Below, in pieces: positions 31,846 to 43,479 of a DNA stretch of 64,000 nucleotides. The translations under genes were made by a program, and so were the position numbers. Source of the DNA: Symbiodinium natans (taxonomy: Eukaryota > Sar > Dinophyceae > Suessiales > Symbiodiniaceae); contig CAJNDS010002109.1 in assembly GCA_905221605.1 (NCBI GenBank), positions 226,001 through 290,000 on the forward strand. Reading direction: 5' to 3'. The notes beneath the pieces were generated by a model. It saw only the letters and a program-made list of their open reading frames with translations, made no database searches and had not been told where the DNA came from. Each line of letters starts with the position of its first letter. Within the stretch, counting starts at the first letter, position 1.

Positions 31846-32019
31846 CTTGCCATATATCTTATCCTACAATGCAAAGAGGATCATTTTGTGACTCACTGGG
31901 GCATTGTGTGTGGGTCGTGGGTGCATACAAACAAAGCAGTCTCGAAACGCAGCGTGCTGCTGCCGAGCGGCGATGTCTCACGAGAATACGTAAGGCAGGC
32001 TAACGCCATGGCCAGCAGG
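31846..32019 (+). CDS. Exon 2 of the CEFFAGK-family domain
   Basis: The frame reads LAIYLILQCKEDHFVTHWGI, then VCGSWVHTNKAVSKRSVLLP and SGDVSREYVRQANAMASR. 'H..IVCGSWV..N' with a following 'R....N.MASR' is the second conserved part of the family as I remember it. The exon ends at AGCAG, followed by GATCC. That would be a non-GT donor, known in dinoflagellates. Confidence 0.6.
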
Positions 32020-32194
32020 ATCCTAGGCTGTCACGCTTTCTAGTACTCATGTGTTGAGAATACTACATGGTCTGATGGTGTTCAACCCCAGCACGCGGTA
32101 TATGGTGTCCACTGTGGAGAATCCTCAACCTAAAGCTTCTAGTGTTTCCTACGGTTTCCCTTCTACGTGCCTCATGACCCTCACATCTTCCCGA

Positions 32195-32330
32195 GGATGA
32201 GCCTCTTGCTGAAATTGACATTGGCAAGAGGAGGTTGCTACTTTATTGAGCAGCCCAGCTCCAGCCTTCTCGGCTGGTATAGCCGCTTCAAGGAGCTCGA
32301 TCTCCATGCCACCGCCGCTTGCCTCATGGG
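32195..32330 (+). CDS. Exon 3 of the CEFFAGK-family domain
   Basis: The frame reads MSLLLKLTLARGGCYFIEQP, then SSSLLGWYSRFKELDLHATA. The 'ARGG.Y.IEQPSSS' motif is diagnostic for the family (EQP is comparable in place to the ENV/EQP motif of C5 methyltransferases, but this is only a resemblance). Frame after about 32330 is intron. Confidence 0.6.
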
Positions 32331-33128
32331 CCAGGAGAATCGCAGGGCTTATAGGTCTACAGGGTCGTTACATATAGTGGTGTGGGCGAGGAGGATCGAA
32401 GGGTTGTAGGTTTACAAGGAGATGCGAACATCTTTAAAAATCAAGATCTGGCGTCGGTAGCGATCTCACTACATGGTCACAACTACGCAGTCTCACGCTT
32501 CTATTCTGGCGTGTAGGGTTGGTTTTGTTTGGGCTTTTAGGGCTTTATAGGGTTTAGGGTGTTTAGCGTATGTAGGGTTAGGTTTTTTTTTTATGTGTGT
32601 AAGTGTGTGTCTTTCTAGGGTTTATAGGGTTTGCAGGGTTTATGCGGGCTTATCAGGGTTTATGGGTTTAAGGATTCCCCGCCCCCTATGGTGTGGTTGC
32701 GGGTTGGTTTATAGAGGGTTCATAGGGTTTAGGGTCATAGGGTTATTGGTTCCAAGGGGTCATATGGTTTATATAGCGTTTATACGGGTTTAGGGTATAC
32801 AGGTTGTATATACATATTTCTTTATAATATATATATATATATATATACATGTATATATATGTGTATATATAGAGGGCTTATAGGGTTTAGGGGGCCGGTG
32901 AACCGAGAACCGGGATCACATATGTATGTGTGTATCTATATACACACCCTATAAACCCTAACCCTAAACCCCAAAACTCTATAATACAAATATATCCAAT
33001 ATTGCATATATATGTATACATGTGTATTTCCCCACGTATATGGAGTCCTGTAGTGTACCAATAAACCACTCAGCCCCGTGGGAGGATCTAAAAAGTAGCT
33101 ATCCTTAGGGGTTCCTAAGAGTGCACCC

Positions 33129-33161
<33 letters not shown>

Positions 33162-33454
33162 TGAATACTATAGGGTACTGTTTAGGGGTTCTGCTTTTTC
33201 GATCCTCTCAGGGGTCTGGGAAATCAATGTCAACAATAATCTCCCCAAATTGAGCCCCTTGGCCTGCTACCTCTACTAAACGTGCGCAACTTTTGAAACC
33301 AGTAATGCTTCACTAGTGTGGGCTCAGAGGTTTGGTTTTCAGTTTGGTTTTTGCGGCTGCACCCCCACTTGAAGTCTCGCGCAGTGCAACCAAACCCTAT
33401 TGCAGCCCAAGCCCGCAAGAGTCGCACGCATTCACAGCGACAGCCTCTGCAGCA

Positions 33455-33721
33455 AAGGTTCACGTTATGAGCTGGTGGATGATGCACTATGGATCGGAAA
33501 CACCCAAAAGGTCGAAGGGTTTTAGCAATCATGCAACTTTTCGGCTGCTGGACAGGGGTCGGCTCTCTCGCGCCGATCGGGAAAGGCGTACCGGCCAGAC
33601 TTTAGTCAAACGTGGTGTTCGTAAGGATGGAAGGAAAACATGGACTGGTCATGCAAAAGCTCTCAAACAGAGCCAGCTACTTGGCCCAGTTGTAGAGGAA
33701 ACATGTTTGCAAGCAACGTAG
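33455..33721 (+). CDS. Terminal exon of the CEFFAGK-family gene
   Basis: The frame reads VHVMSWWMMHYGSETPKRSK, then a Lys/Arg-rich part with VRKDGRKTWTGHAKALKQSQ and a TAG stop at 33719-33721. 'W.MMHYGS.TPKR' and '..DG...W.G...L..SQ' are the last conserved blocks of the same family. With the three preceding exons this gives a complete, in-order domain without a stop or frameshift inside exons. So this gene may be functional. Confidence 0.6.
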   Translation, partial: KVHVMSWWMMHYGSETPKRSKGFSNHATFRLLDRGRLSRADRERRTGQTLVKRGVRKDGRKTWTGHAKALKQSQLLGPVVEETCLQAT

Positions 33722-34564
33722 AGCGTTATCCTTCTATTAATCGATGCGTTAGCTATTGTAAGGACCTACCCTGAAGGGTTTGGCTGCGCTGTACGAGATC
33801 TCATGCCCCAGCTGCTTCACAACGCCCCAGGGAAACCCGACCCAGTCCCTCCGAGCTTCAACCACCTCGCCTTCGTCCAGACAGCCTTGCCACGGTTGTG
33901 CACACTTAAACAATTCCATGCCTTTCCACTGTCCATTTGCCAGAAAAAACCAGCGTTATTCCACTTGCTTTTCCAACTATCTTTTAGCAATTCTTCACTT
34001 TAAGTTTTGGGTTTTTAGCTTTTCCGTCTTGCTGTCTTTCAGCTGCTCTGTACACCTCATCTCTACAACGGTGAATTCTTGTGGAATCGGATTCCCAGCC
34101 ACATTTCCATAACTTTCCAACGGCAAGTCTCCCATGAGTCAGATGATTGGCCAGAGGCAAGCTTGATCCAAGTCCTGAGATATCTACGTGGTAGCAAGCT
34201 TCTGGAGCTGCCACTTGATTTGAGGCAGGTCTTTCCGACACGTGTCTAGGAGTGTGCTGTCGGTCAAACCCTACTTACTGCCGGGTCCAGCTTAGACGTG
34301 TACACACAAACCCTCAACCCAGAAGAGCAAGTGTTCGAAAAAACAGGGCGTCCTTTCTCTTCCGTTTCTGTAGCAAAACCTACTTGAAAAGGACGCCCGC
34401 ACCAGAGCAAGTGTTCCCTGAACCCCTACAACCCTCTAACCCGTTTCAACCCTATAAGCACGTACTATGTGATACCGACTTTGCCACCCATTGACAACAT
34501 GTGGTGGAACGTGAAATGCAGTTAAATTTGCTTGCTTTTTGGGAGAGCTTTGGGAAGTGTCACT

Positions 34565-34745
34565 TTTGACCCTCCACCCCCCCCCACCCCCCACCCCACC
34601 CCCCCCACCCCCCCACCCGGGTGGGGGTTGGGGGTGGGGGGGGGGTTTTGGAGTGGGGTGGGGTTGGGGGGGGGGGGGGGGGATTCAGGGCGGGACTGGG
34701 GGGGGCGGGGCTGTGGGGGGGGGGGGGGGGGGGGGGGGAGGGGGA
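34565..34745. repeat. Poly-C then poly-G tract pair
   Basis: A C-rich half (CCCCACCCC-like) is followed by a G-rich half (GGGGTGGGG-like), so the two can pair into a long hairpin or form quadruplexes. Assembly through it is likely unreliable. Confidence 0.85.
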
Positions 34746-34850
34746 GGGGGAGCCCCAATAATGGAGCGTATGGCTGGATTTTTTTGTTGGGTGTGTGTTC
34801 GTTTCGGCGCCAAAAAACAATGATGCGCGCGCGCGCGCGCATCATGGTTT

Positions 34851-35255
34851 TACACACACACACACACACTCACACACTCACACACACACACACACACACA
34901 CACACCCACACCCACACCCACACCCACACCCACACCCACACCCACACCCACACCCACACCCACACCCACACCCACACCCACACCCACCCCCACCCCACAC
35001 CCACACCCACACGCACACGCACACGCACACGCACACGCACACGCACACGCACACGCACACGCACACGCACGCACACGCACGCACGCACACGCGCACACGC
35101 ACACGCACACCCACACGCGCACACGCACACGCACACGCACACGCACACGCACACGCACACGCACACGCGCACACCCACACACACACACACACACCCACTT
35201 TTTACAGACATATACACACCCGCCCCGCGTACATACACACATACATACATACCTC
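34851..35255. repeat. Compound (CA)n / (CCCACA)n / (CACACG)n microsatellite
   Basis: Runs of CA are followed by hexamer CCCACA units and then CACACG units, in clean consecutive blocks of about 100-150 bp each. Confidence 0.95.
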
Positions 35256-35263
35256 TGCTACCA

Positions 35264-35390
35264 TATCTATATATATATATATACATATACACACACATAT
35301 ATATATATATACACACATCTCAATATATATATATATATATAGTATGTATATATACATACTATATATATATGTGTTATTATTATTATTATG
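35264..35390. repeat. (TA)n-rich microsatellite
   Basis: AT dinucleotide runs with CATATACAC-like interruptions, directly after the CA microsatellite, ending in ATT triplets. Confidence 0.9.
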
Positions 35391-35879
35391 TTTATTTCTA
35401 TTTTTTATTATGATTAAAATTCTGAGTATTATTATTTCGCAATCGGAAGAATCTACCTCCATGTTGTCCAGTATAAAGAAACAGTGACACTCCCTGGCCT
35501 GGCATTTTCTGTTGGCTTGGAGATGAATGTCTCTGGGTCGGCGCCTAACGATGGGGAGGTTTGGCCTCCTGCAATTCGTGCGCATACTTGATGCGTGCGG
35601 ATGCATGTAGCCCTGCCGCAGAGTTCAAGTTCTGCCAAGAGCATGCAACACATTGTCCATCTTTTGTCAACCCTTTATGTGCGCTAAAACTACCTGCAGT
35701 TCGAGGTTGTTGGAGCTATAGTTGGGTGTCTTTAAGGAAATTTAGTGGATTGTGTGAGGAAGGGGTTTTTGATGGTTCTTATGGGGATACAGTAGGCTTT
35801 TAGGGTTTTTAGATGGTTTTTTTGGGGTCACTCGCGGTTTTCAAGGGATTTTTTAGGTTTTTGGAGGCGAAACACGGCG

Positions 35880-36055
35880 GGACCCGTTCGAAACCCGTTC
35901 GAGGCATGCAAAACCCGTCGTTTTGCCGTCTTTTAGGTGGAAAACCCACACCCGTTCATCGCCCGTTCGAAACCCGTTCGAGGCACCAACCCGTTCCCAA
36001 ACCGTTCCCGAACCGTTCCCGAACCGTTCCCGAAGCGTTCGCCCCCGTTCGCCTA
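35880..36055 (+). repeat. CCCGTTC-rich degenerate tandem repeat
   Basis: ACCCGTTCGAA recurs several times, then ACCGTTCCCGA at 11-12 bp spacing. The core CCGTTC is also the core of the 20 bp repeats at both edges of the central block. Confidence 0.8.
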
Positions 36056-36350
36056 GGTGCCTGTTAGTCTGTCTTTTGCCGACTAATAGTCGACCGTCTA
36101 AGCCCCCAAAAAGCTTATCTCCTCACCCGAGATAAGACTATTTAGTCAATTTAGTCCAATCGTTCCAAGTTTCTGCCGCACTTGATCTCTGCTGGAGTGG
36201 CGCTGTGCAGAAGTGCTATCAGCGTGCCTCAGACCACTGAGGAAAGTGCTGTGCTGGTTGATCTGTCACGTGTCGTGTGTGCTCTCCTAACTTTATTGTC
36301 GGCTTTGCTTGGGTTCAAGGGTGTGACGCGCACCATATAGTGACTGCATC

Positions 36351-36516
36351 ATGTCTGGTTTGGACAAGTCTGCTACTCTGCAGAGCCGTGCTTGGAGCTC
36401 AGACTCTTTGAGGGCTGGTGCAGAGTACTGCCAATTCATGTCCGGGGCGCCGCTATCCAGCGATCGGTACTCCAACCTCTCGAAGGAGAAGCTTATCCGG
36501 AAGCTCCAGGACGTAG
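36351..36516 (+). CDS. First exon of a multi-exon coiled-coil gene
   Basis: ATG-started frame reading MSGLDKSATLQSRAWSSDSL and then GAPLSSDRYSNLSKEKLIRK with an LQDVES end. It has no ORF-shadow competitor of similar quality. It begins a series of + strand exons up to 41715 that I recognise as one dinoflagellate family. The exon end near GTAGAG (36512) provides a GT donor. Confidence 0.5.
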
Positions 36517-36937
36517 AGTCATTGCGATTGCCCAAATGCGTGTTTTACAATTCTGCCCCCGCTCTTGTAGACTGCTATAGCAATCGTTTACCACTAGCAC
36601 AAGCCCGGCAGCACCTTAGGAGGCGCAGGCTTTGCTCGATAAGCAGAAATCGCAAGCTGTGAAGCAGGAGGACCAACAACACTTGCACGTGGTTGCGTAT
36701 AGCTACTTGTGTTTGTCCAAACTTCTAAAAAGGTTGGTTTATATATAGATCGAGGGTTTAGGGTTTAGGGATTACAGGGTTTATGGTGTGGAGCACCTCA
36801 GCTTCCCAACACCAATCAGAGGAGCAAGCTCTTGCTGACTCACAAAGTACAACGGTGCCCATGCAACACATACTTTTGGTGCTTCGATAGTTCCTCGATC
36901 GACCCTTATCTACAACACTGCTTGCTGCCTTTCCTTG

Positions 36938-37080
36938 TCCAAGGTGCCTGGGTGCGACTCGCAGAGCTCTCCTGACAGTCGTGTGAAGGAGGAGCTGGAG
37001 GACACACTGGTCATGGAATCACCCGAACCGGTTGGCCTGGCTACGCCTGTTGGTGTACCGGACAAGAGACCGTTTCAGGG
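36938..37080 (+). CDS. Exon 2 of the coiled-coil gene
   Basis: The frame reads VPGCDSQSSPDSRVKEELED, then TLVMESPEPVGLATPVGVPD. Acidic/Pro-rich linker, typical of the N-terminal part of the family. Splice acceptor candidate CCAAG at 36933-36938. Confidence 0.45.
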
Positions 37081-37342
37081 GGAAGCTGCTTAGTGTGGAA
37101 TGGGCTTCAGTTTGATGTATATAGGGTGTATAGGGTTTATATAGGGTTTAGGGTTTATAAGGTTTTATAAGGTTTAGGGTTCAGGGTTTATACATATATA
37201 GGGGTTATAGGGTTTGTCGGGTTTAGGGTTTAGGGTTTGGGGTTTAGGGTGTATAAATATATGGGTTTAGGGTTGTTTATAATCTATAGGGTTTAGGGCT
37301 TAGGGTTTCAAACATCTACCCCGATCCTATACATCTGAGGCT

Positions 37343-38338
37343 TTGCAGAGCCCTGCAGCATCTGAGTCATCGGATCATGGGAACATGCAGGCTTCACTGC
37401 CCGAGCTTCGCAAGCAGCTCTCGCATCTGTTTGAACAGATTTCCTCCTTGGAAGCATCCACACCGGATCACTCGCACCACCGTGCGCCCTCGAGCATGAG
37501 CCTGGAAACCCCAAGTGCCAAAAAGTCAAGCCCGCCTCTTCGTGGGCAAACGTCCAAGTCGCAGGCTCCGAAGCGAGCAGCAGCGACCCCAGCACACGTG
37601 GAGAGCAAACAGCCGGAGGCAACAGCAAAGCAAGCAGCAGCGACCGCAGCAGGCGTAGGCGTGGTGAGCAGAAAGCCGGAGGCGACAGCAAAGCAAGCAG
37701 CAACGACCCCAGCAGGCGTGGAGAGCAAAAAGCCGGAGGCCATAGCAAAGCAAGCAGCAATGACCCCAACAGGCGTGGAGAGCAAAAAGCCCGAGGCAAC
37801 ACCAAAGCAAACAGCACCGGCCCCGCAGAGCAAGCCGCACGTGGCGTTGAACATTGTGTCGGACTATTTGGACCAAGCGTACGGCAGGAGCCACAGGTCA
37901 CCGAGGGATCGACACGCCAGCCCAGATGACACCCCAAAGGCAACATCCCCAACCGTGGCGCCAGCGCCCGCCCAAGACAAGGAACAGCAGGGTTCGCAAG
38001 GCAACAAGAGCAAAAAACCGGAGGCACCACCAGCCATGGACCCCGTAGAAGAGCAGTTGCAGGCACTCCGCAAGCAGATCGCGCAGCAAGCAGAAACCAT
38101 AGTGCAGCTCCAGCAGAACCCCCCGCAGCCTGACCCACGGCTGGCAGCGATCCAGCAACTGTCCGAGCAAGCCAAGCAGCAACAGGAGGCCATGGAAGCG
38201 CTCCGAAAGCAGCAACACGCACCTGACACAACAGTCAAAGCCGCGCCGCCCAAGTCCCCTGCTCCTGCTGCAGACCCTGCTGCAGACAAAGCGTTCTTTG
38301 GTGATGACGACGCTGATGTTATCACTATGCCTGATGGT
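37343..38338 (+). CDS. Main exon of the coiled-coil gene: Lys/Ala/Gln-rich
   Basis: About 332 codons. After an N-terminal helix (LPELRKQLSHLFEQISSLEA) comes a region with four repeats of the pattern GVESKKPEATAKQAATTPA (57-63 bp DNA unit, about 37590-37820). Then follow a Pro/Asp-rich linker and a long Gln-rich coiled coil (about residues 232-295). It ends with DDADVITMPDG, and a GT donor follows at 38339. Joining to 38413 gives PDG-VISRDALRMRL in frame, as in related family members that I remember. Likely a structural or nucleic-acid-associated protein; function unknown. Confidence 0.65.
37590..37820 (+). repeat. Coding minisatellite, about 57 bp unit
   Basis: Four in-frame copies, one extended by 6 bp. 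Copies differ by a few substitutions. Confidence 0.85.
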
Positions 38339-38412
38339 GTGAAAGCTACTCGACAGTTTACATTGCTGCAGTAGTGTGTATGCTGTTACGTTGCTTGTCG
38401 ACACTATTTTAG

Positions 38413-38610
38413 GTGATATCCAGAGACGCGCTTCGTATGCGCCTCAAACGTCTCTGTGAAAAGAAGAAGAGCGGAAAGATGTGGGTCTCCAGCGAGACCC
38501 ATGAGGAGTATTGTAAAGGTGGCGCTTCTCGGGAGACTCTCGAGATTGCCTTGCTCGAGACGCTGAGGGCTTTGGGGCCTGGGGATGACAAGCCGGATCG
38601 CGTTCGGGTC
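38413..38610 (+). CDS. Exon of coiled-coil gene: RMRLKRLCEKKKSGK block
   Basis: The frame reads VISRDALRMRLKRLCEKKKS, then GKMWVSSETHEEYCKGGASR and ETLEIALLETLRALGPG. This is a strongly conserved block in the family as I remember it ('DMRLRRLC.....GK..V......Y..GG..R..LE.ALLE.L...G'). Preceded by TTTTAG acceptor; likely donor near 38610. Confidence 0.65.
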
Positions 38611-38696
38611 GGCTCACTTTCGGTACTTTCTACATGTTTGTGACGCCAACTGCAATATTATAATATGTACTGATCATGACTGTTCATGTGGGGCAG

Positions 38697-38942
38697 GCCG
38701 GCTTCCTTACCAAAGTCATCCATGTCAAAGAGCGCATGCTTGCGCGGGAAGAAGAGATCACAGGAGAATGGTTGACCGAAGAGCGAATGAAAAACAAGCA
38801 CGGTTGGGGGAAGTATCTTGTCTTCTGTTAAATGGCAGTTGCGTGTGTTGACGCAAGTACACTTGCGCTAAGCGAACACTTACAGGGAACTCATCAAGCA
38901 GATCACCACATACTGCGCAAAGTTCCCGGCCACGCTGACAAG
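38697..38942 (+). CDS. Two short exons of coiled-coil gene
   Basis: Exon 38697-38800 reads GFLTKVIHVKERMLAREEEI, then TGEWLTEERMKNKH. Exon 38884-38942 reads ELIKQITTYCAKFPATLTR and ends CAAG followed by GCGGGG, a possible GC donor. Both continue the conserved order of the family ('F...V..VKERM..RE.E..G.WLTE..M' and '...I..YC.KFP..L.R'). Confidence 0.6.
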
Positions 38943-39914
38943 GCGGGGTGCTTAATCCATTCCCCCTAATATTAATACCCCCCCCCCCCCTAATATAAAA
39001 ATCCCCCCGGCCCCAAATACCGATCCCGGGTCTGTCCCTATTAACACCTCTACAGAGTTAGGGGGGGATTAGGGGGGGGTGGAGGCCCTAAACCCTATAA
39101 ACCCATAAACCCTAACCCTAAACCCTAAAACCCTCGACCCTAAACCTAACTAAACCCTAACCCTGACCCCTCGCTACAATAAGGACGGGCTGGTTTCTCG
39201 GACAAACGATAAGAACCCCCCCCTAATACTAAAAACCCTTCGGGGGTTTTTATACAAGGGGGGAGGGGGGGGGGGGGGTTTATTATATGAGGGGGAACGG
39301 ATTATATGTGTATTTCCAAGTTCGCTGCCGGCCTCCTTCCCATCATCCTGCGACTGGAGCCATTTCCTTGGCTAGGAAGCCCAGAACCATTCTTTGACCT
39401 TTGAACCCGTAGGCGACTAGTGTAGCCCCAGGGCAGCAATGGTTTATGGGTGCTGGGTTCGGGAACGTATGGGGTTTAAGCCTGGCTAGGTAACCCGATC
39501 GACTGACGCTGCACAAACCCTAAACCCTATAAACCCTAAACCCTATAAACCCTAAACCCTATAAACACTAAACCGTAAACCCTATAAACCCTAAACCCTG
39601 CACTATGAACCCTATAAACCCTATATAACCCCTAAACCCTAGAAACCCTATAAACTATAAACCCTATAAACCCTAGCCCTAACCCGAGGCTTAAATGTTT
39701 TGCAGCAATGCTGTTGGGAAGTCCCAAAGTGCAACAGCAAATCATCCGTGCGCCCTGAACGGTTTGTGTGTGCAAAACCCTATTAACCCTATACACCCCT
39801 AACAAAACAATTTCTAAGCTTGTAGAAACTTACTTCGCCCAAGATCAGGCAAATCCTGTAGAGCCCATCTTGAAGCCCAACCGCCAGCCCAACCTGCAGC
39901 ATATCCCTGCCAGA

Positions 39915-40220
39915 CCTTGGAAATACAACGCCTCCATTCTCGAGTATTTCGTGGAGCATGAAGAGACAGCCAAGGTTCGCAAGAGCGACATCGACCGACA
40001 TGTGGAGTCCACGGAAGAGGCATGGAGGGATGTGTGCCGGTATTGATAGTGAATGTAGTGCCTTTAAAGACATCCAAGAGCCCTGGTGCCAGGAGAAAGC
40101 CGGGACGCAGCACCTCCAACTCGAAGCCGGCCTTGCCTCGGGCGCTGCGAAGCTTCAGCTGAAGGATCTTACCGAGGCGCCTAAGCCTGCGGCGGAGTCT
40201 ACCAAGGCTGGATCTGGTTG
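39915..40220 (+). CDS. Two exons of coiled-coil gene
   Basis: Exon 39915-40030 reads WKYNASILEYFVEHEETAKV, then RKSDIDRHVESTEEAW, again a known block of the family ('.KY...I.EY.V......' ). Exon about 40078-40220 reads GTQHLQLEAGLASGAAKLQL and then a Lys/Pro/Ala-rich end. Preceded by CCCTATAAA-type intron repeats at 39515-39680. Confidence 0.55.
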
Positions 40221-40280
40221 CTGAGGACATGTGGTTGCCACTATACATAATACATGGCGGTTTTGTTTGCCTTTGAGTAG

Positions 40281-40565
40281 GTAGCCGAGGAGGTCAAGTC
40301 TTACACAGATGCTGTGAGTGGGAAAATGACAAGCATCGCGAAGATGCTGACGCAGCTTCGCGAGCCCTACAACCCCAAGCCTGATGATGCCAGTATCCAG
40401 TGTCGTGATGCAGTCTAACATGTTCACCCGACCCCTGAATCTTGAACATGTTTATGTCAAGAACCAGCTGAGGCTGTGTGAGGATCTTGACAAGATGTAT
40501 TCCAGCCTGAGTGGAGCATATGGGGACCTGGCTGCGATGGTGGCGAAATTGGAGATGGATGCAAT
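40281..40565 (+). CDS. Two exons of coiled-coil gene
   Basis: Exon 40281-40370 reads VAEEVKSYTDAVSGKMTSIA and then KMLTQLRE. Exon about 40460-40565 reads NQLRLCEDLDKMYSSLSGAY and then GDLAAMVAKLEMD. Both are amphipathic helices that fit a coiled-coil C-terminal region. A further candidate exon lies at about 40880-40975 (LDFSKIRERVAAPLLGFI), which I am less sure of. Confidence 0.5.
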
Positions 40566-41517
40566 GGGCGCATGTGGCATCGCAGCGCAACTTTATTGCA
40601 GCACAGGTCTATGGGGTTGCATGTTCGTTTTGCAGGGGGTTCATAAGGGCCCTAGTTGCCTCACATACACTAAAGGGGTTTATCGGGTTTTATGGGTTTT
40701 CGGGCTTCGTGGTTTTCACATCATGGAGAGATACGTGTGGATAAACGTGAGACTAGTTGTGCTTTTGGTTCGGGAGCCCAAAGGCGTCGATGAAGCTTCA
40801 CCTTCTCCATGTAGCACGGGGCTTGTGTTTCTTGGTTTATAGGGACAGGCTTCGGCTTTTGTCTTTTACCCCTGCAGTAGGCAAGATCGGTACCTCCGAG
40901 CCCCATCCCAGGCTAAAACTGGACTTTTCGAAGATTCGCGAGAGGGTTGCAGCGCCGCTACTTGGCTTCATCTAAACAAATGGTGCAGTGTCGCTCACTC
41001 CCCTTCCTTCCCCTCCCCCCCTAGTTATGGTAATTCCCCCCTCCCCCCGCCTGTGCCTAAACCCAACACCCACCCTCACTATGTAGGTAGACAAACCCCA
41101 TGCCCTAAACCTTATATATATATATCAAACCCATGCACTTTACACTTATACAACCCATAAAGACCCTTCAAAGCTCAAAAAACACAACGGCTTGAAAGCC
41201 CTAAGACCCCGACGCCCTAAAACCCTAAAGAACCCTTCCTGGCGAGTAGCCCTGCCCTATACGAGACAAGCTCCAGCTGTGTCCAAGGTGCGCGGAGCTT
41301 ATCGCCAAGGAATCTCAGTTCAAGCCCCTTGGTTGCAGTCCCAGCACCCACCACACGACTAAGTCCTAAACCTAAACCCTAAACCCTATAGAAACCCTAA
41401 ACCCCATAACCCTATAAACCCTATAACCCGTATAAACCCCCTAAACCCTAAAACCCTAAACCCTAAACCCGTTTTCTCTGCGGGGTACTGTGCATTCAGT
41501 TTGCTTGGCCAAAGCAT

Positions 41518-41715
41518 ATAAGGCTTCTCTTGAAGAACATCAACACTCTCCGCAAGGCCCAGAAGAATGGCGATGATGATGCTGATGATGCTGGTGCTCC
41601 TGAGGTTACCAGGCCCCGTAGGCGCAAAGTGCGAGGCCAGACCCAAAACCAGGCCACCCCAGTCAAGACGCCAGCGCGGCGTGTAAGGCAGAAGGGGGCC
41701 GCGAGCGCGAAGTGA
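41518..41715 (+). CDS. Terminal exon of coiled-coil gene
   Basis: The frame reads LLKNINTLRKAQKNGDDDAD, then DAGAPEVTRPRRRKVRGQT and a basic end ARRVRQKGAASAK before TGA. The basic, Arg/Lys-rich tail suggests a nuclear location. Preceded by a CCCTAAA/CCCTATAAA intron (41370-41470). Confidence 0.6.
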   Translation: MRLLLKNINTLRKAQKNGDDDADDAGAPEVTRPRRRKVRGQTQNQATPVKTPARRVRQKGAASAK

Positions 41716-42361
41716 ACCAGCTGTGTGCAGCTGAAAGCAACATGTGTCGTTGCGATTTTGATGTTTGCTGTGTGATTTCGAGCGCTGTTGTGTGGAATGT
41801 GTGAGATCACATGATTCCACGCCGAACCTGCTCTGTCTAAGATGAGTGGGCCCAGAACTCTATCTTTCAATGGGGAGCACATTGTGCGTCTTGCGCTGCG
41901 AGAAAGTCAGAGGGTCTCATTGGGGCACTGTTGCATCGTGCTGTATACTTGGTCTCTCTTTCTCTCATCTCCTACATAATTGAGTGGAATAGGTTTTTTT
42001 TTAGGGTTTAGGGTTTTTAGGGCTATCGGGTTTATGTAGGGTCTATAGGGCTGAGGAGTTTAGGACTCCCAGGGTTTAAGTTCAGGGTCTGTAAGTAGAT
42101 TAGATAGACGCGACCTATTGGTACGTGAGCGTACGACATTCGGAGAACCCGAAATTCTATTTGTTATCCCAGAATCCAAAGCGTACAAAGCAAACAAATA
42201 CTCCAACAGGTTCCCAGTTCAGGTTTTTTGGGTTTGTGGGTTTAGGATGTACAATAGGGTTTGTAGTGTTGATAGGGTTTCAGGGTGTACAATAGGGCTT
42301 ATAGTGTTTAAAGGGTTGTTTTATAGGGTCTAGGGTGTAGGGGTTTAGGACTGACAGGTAT

Positions 42362-42415
42362 ACATATATATATATATATATATATGTATATATCTATATA
42401 TCTATATGTGTATGT

Positions 42416-42448
<33 letters not shown>

Positions 42449-42458
42449 GATGTAGATG

Positions 42459-42521
<63 letters not shown>

Positions 42522-42540
42522 ATATATATATATACATATA
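42362..42540. repeat. (TATATG)n-type microsatellite
   Basis: AT dinucleotides and TATATG hexamers over about 180 bp in an otherwise gene-free interval (41716-43479). The interval also holds loose TTTAGGG-like and CCCTAAA repeats. A frame at 42950-43106 (with DVGRGVPARQAIRTAKSVVA) may be a small exon but is unsupported. Confidence 0.9.
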
Positions 42541-43479
42541 GGGTTTATAGCTCGAGGATTTTGGAGTTTATAGGGTTTATAGTTAGACACGACCTATTGG
42601 TGCGCTCTAAGCCAATGTAGACCTTAGCAATTCTGAACCCTAAGCCCTAAACCCTTTTGTGGAGGCCCTTGGATTTAGGGGCGATGCTTGATTATGGAAG
42701 AGCTTCCAATAATATGTACCCTAAACCCTAAACCCTAAACCCTAAACCCTGAAAACCCTAAACCCTAAACCCCACCTCACATCAGGTCAGAGCTCCTTAC
42801 GGGCATACATTCTACTTGTCACCCCGCAATCCAAAGCATACCTTATCCCGAAAGCAAACAAATACTCCATCGAAGTACTCCTGGTTCCCCCCACCCCAAA
42901 ACTACATACCCAGCACACTCAATGCCCAAACTTTCGTGCCAGGTTCATCCAAGACGGCTCGGTCGCTGGCTGGTGATGTTGGGCGCGGTGTCCCTGCCAG
43001 GCAAGCGATACGCACTGCTAAAAGTGTGGTGGCGGATTTTGGTCGGGGGCATTGTCGGGTGCTAGATGGCTTATCCAAAGGATCTGAGAAAAAATCCGAG
43101 CCTTAGTCCTCAGTGCTGGAACTACGTTACATTCATTTGGTAGCAAGTGCTTTGTTTGGTCTTCTATATAGTATCGTACCTGGTACTGTGGTTTCTCTAA
43201 CCATCACCAAACCCCCCAAAACCCTATGAACACTCTCTGGCTTCATGGGATTTGGGGTGTAAGAGGTTGGTTCAGGTAGCCCCCTTACAGGCTGTTATAG
43301 GGTGAGGTTGTGTCCAAATTCTGTAGCCCGAACCTTCAAACGTTTGCTTATCGAAGCCTGATCAGAACACTGAACATTTTCAATGCACATTCATCCCCAG
43401 AAGCCTTTCAGCCACCCGCTTAGATTCTTCCAAATGTCTGCGCCTGAAGCCGAACCCACAGCGAAAACCCATCCCTCAA

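Larger units (their letters stand above)
33722..36350. other. Non-coding interval with low-complexity DNA
   Basis: No gene that I can support. It holds G/C homopolymer-rich sequence (34565-34745), a CA-type microsatellite (34851-35255), an AT microsatellite (35264-35390) and a CCCGTTC-rich repeat (35880-36055). Open frames here follow from repeat composition. Confidence 0.7.

Noticed and set aside
34532-35487. Large frames encoding poly(His-Thr), poly(Pro-His) or poly(Cys-Val)
   Set aside because: They are translations of the CA-type microsatellite and G/C tracts on both strands and in several frames; no unique coding sequence.
42402-42590. Frame of alternating Ile and Tyr on the minus strand
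   Set aside because: Microsatellite translation.
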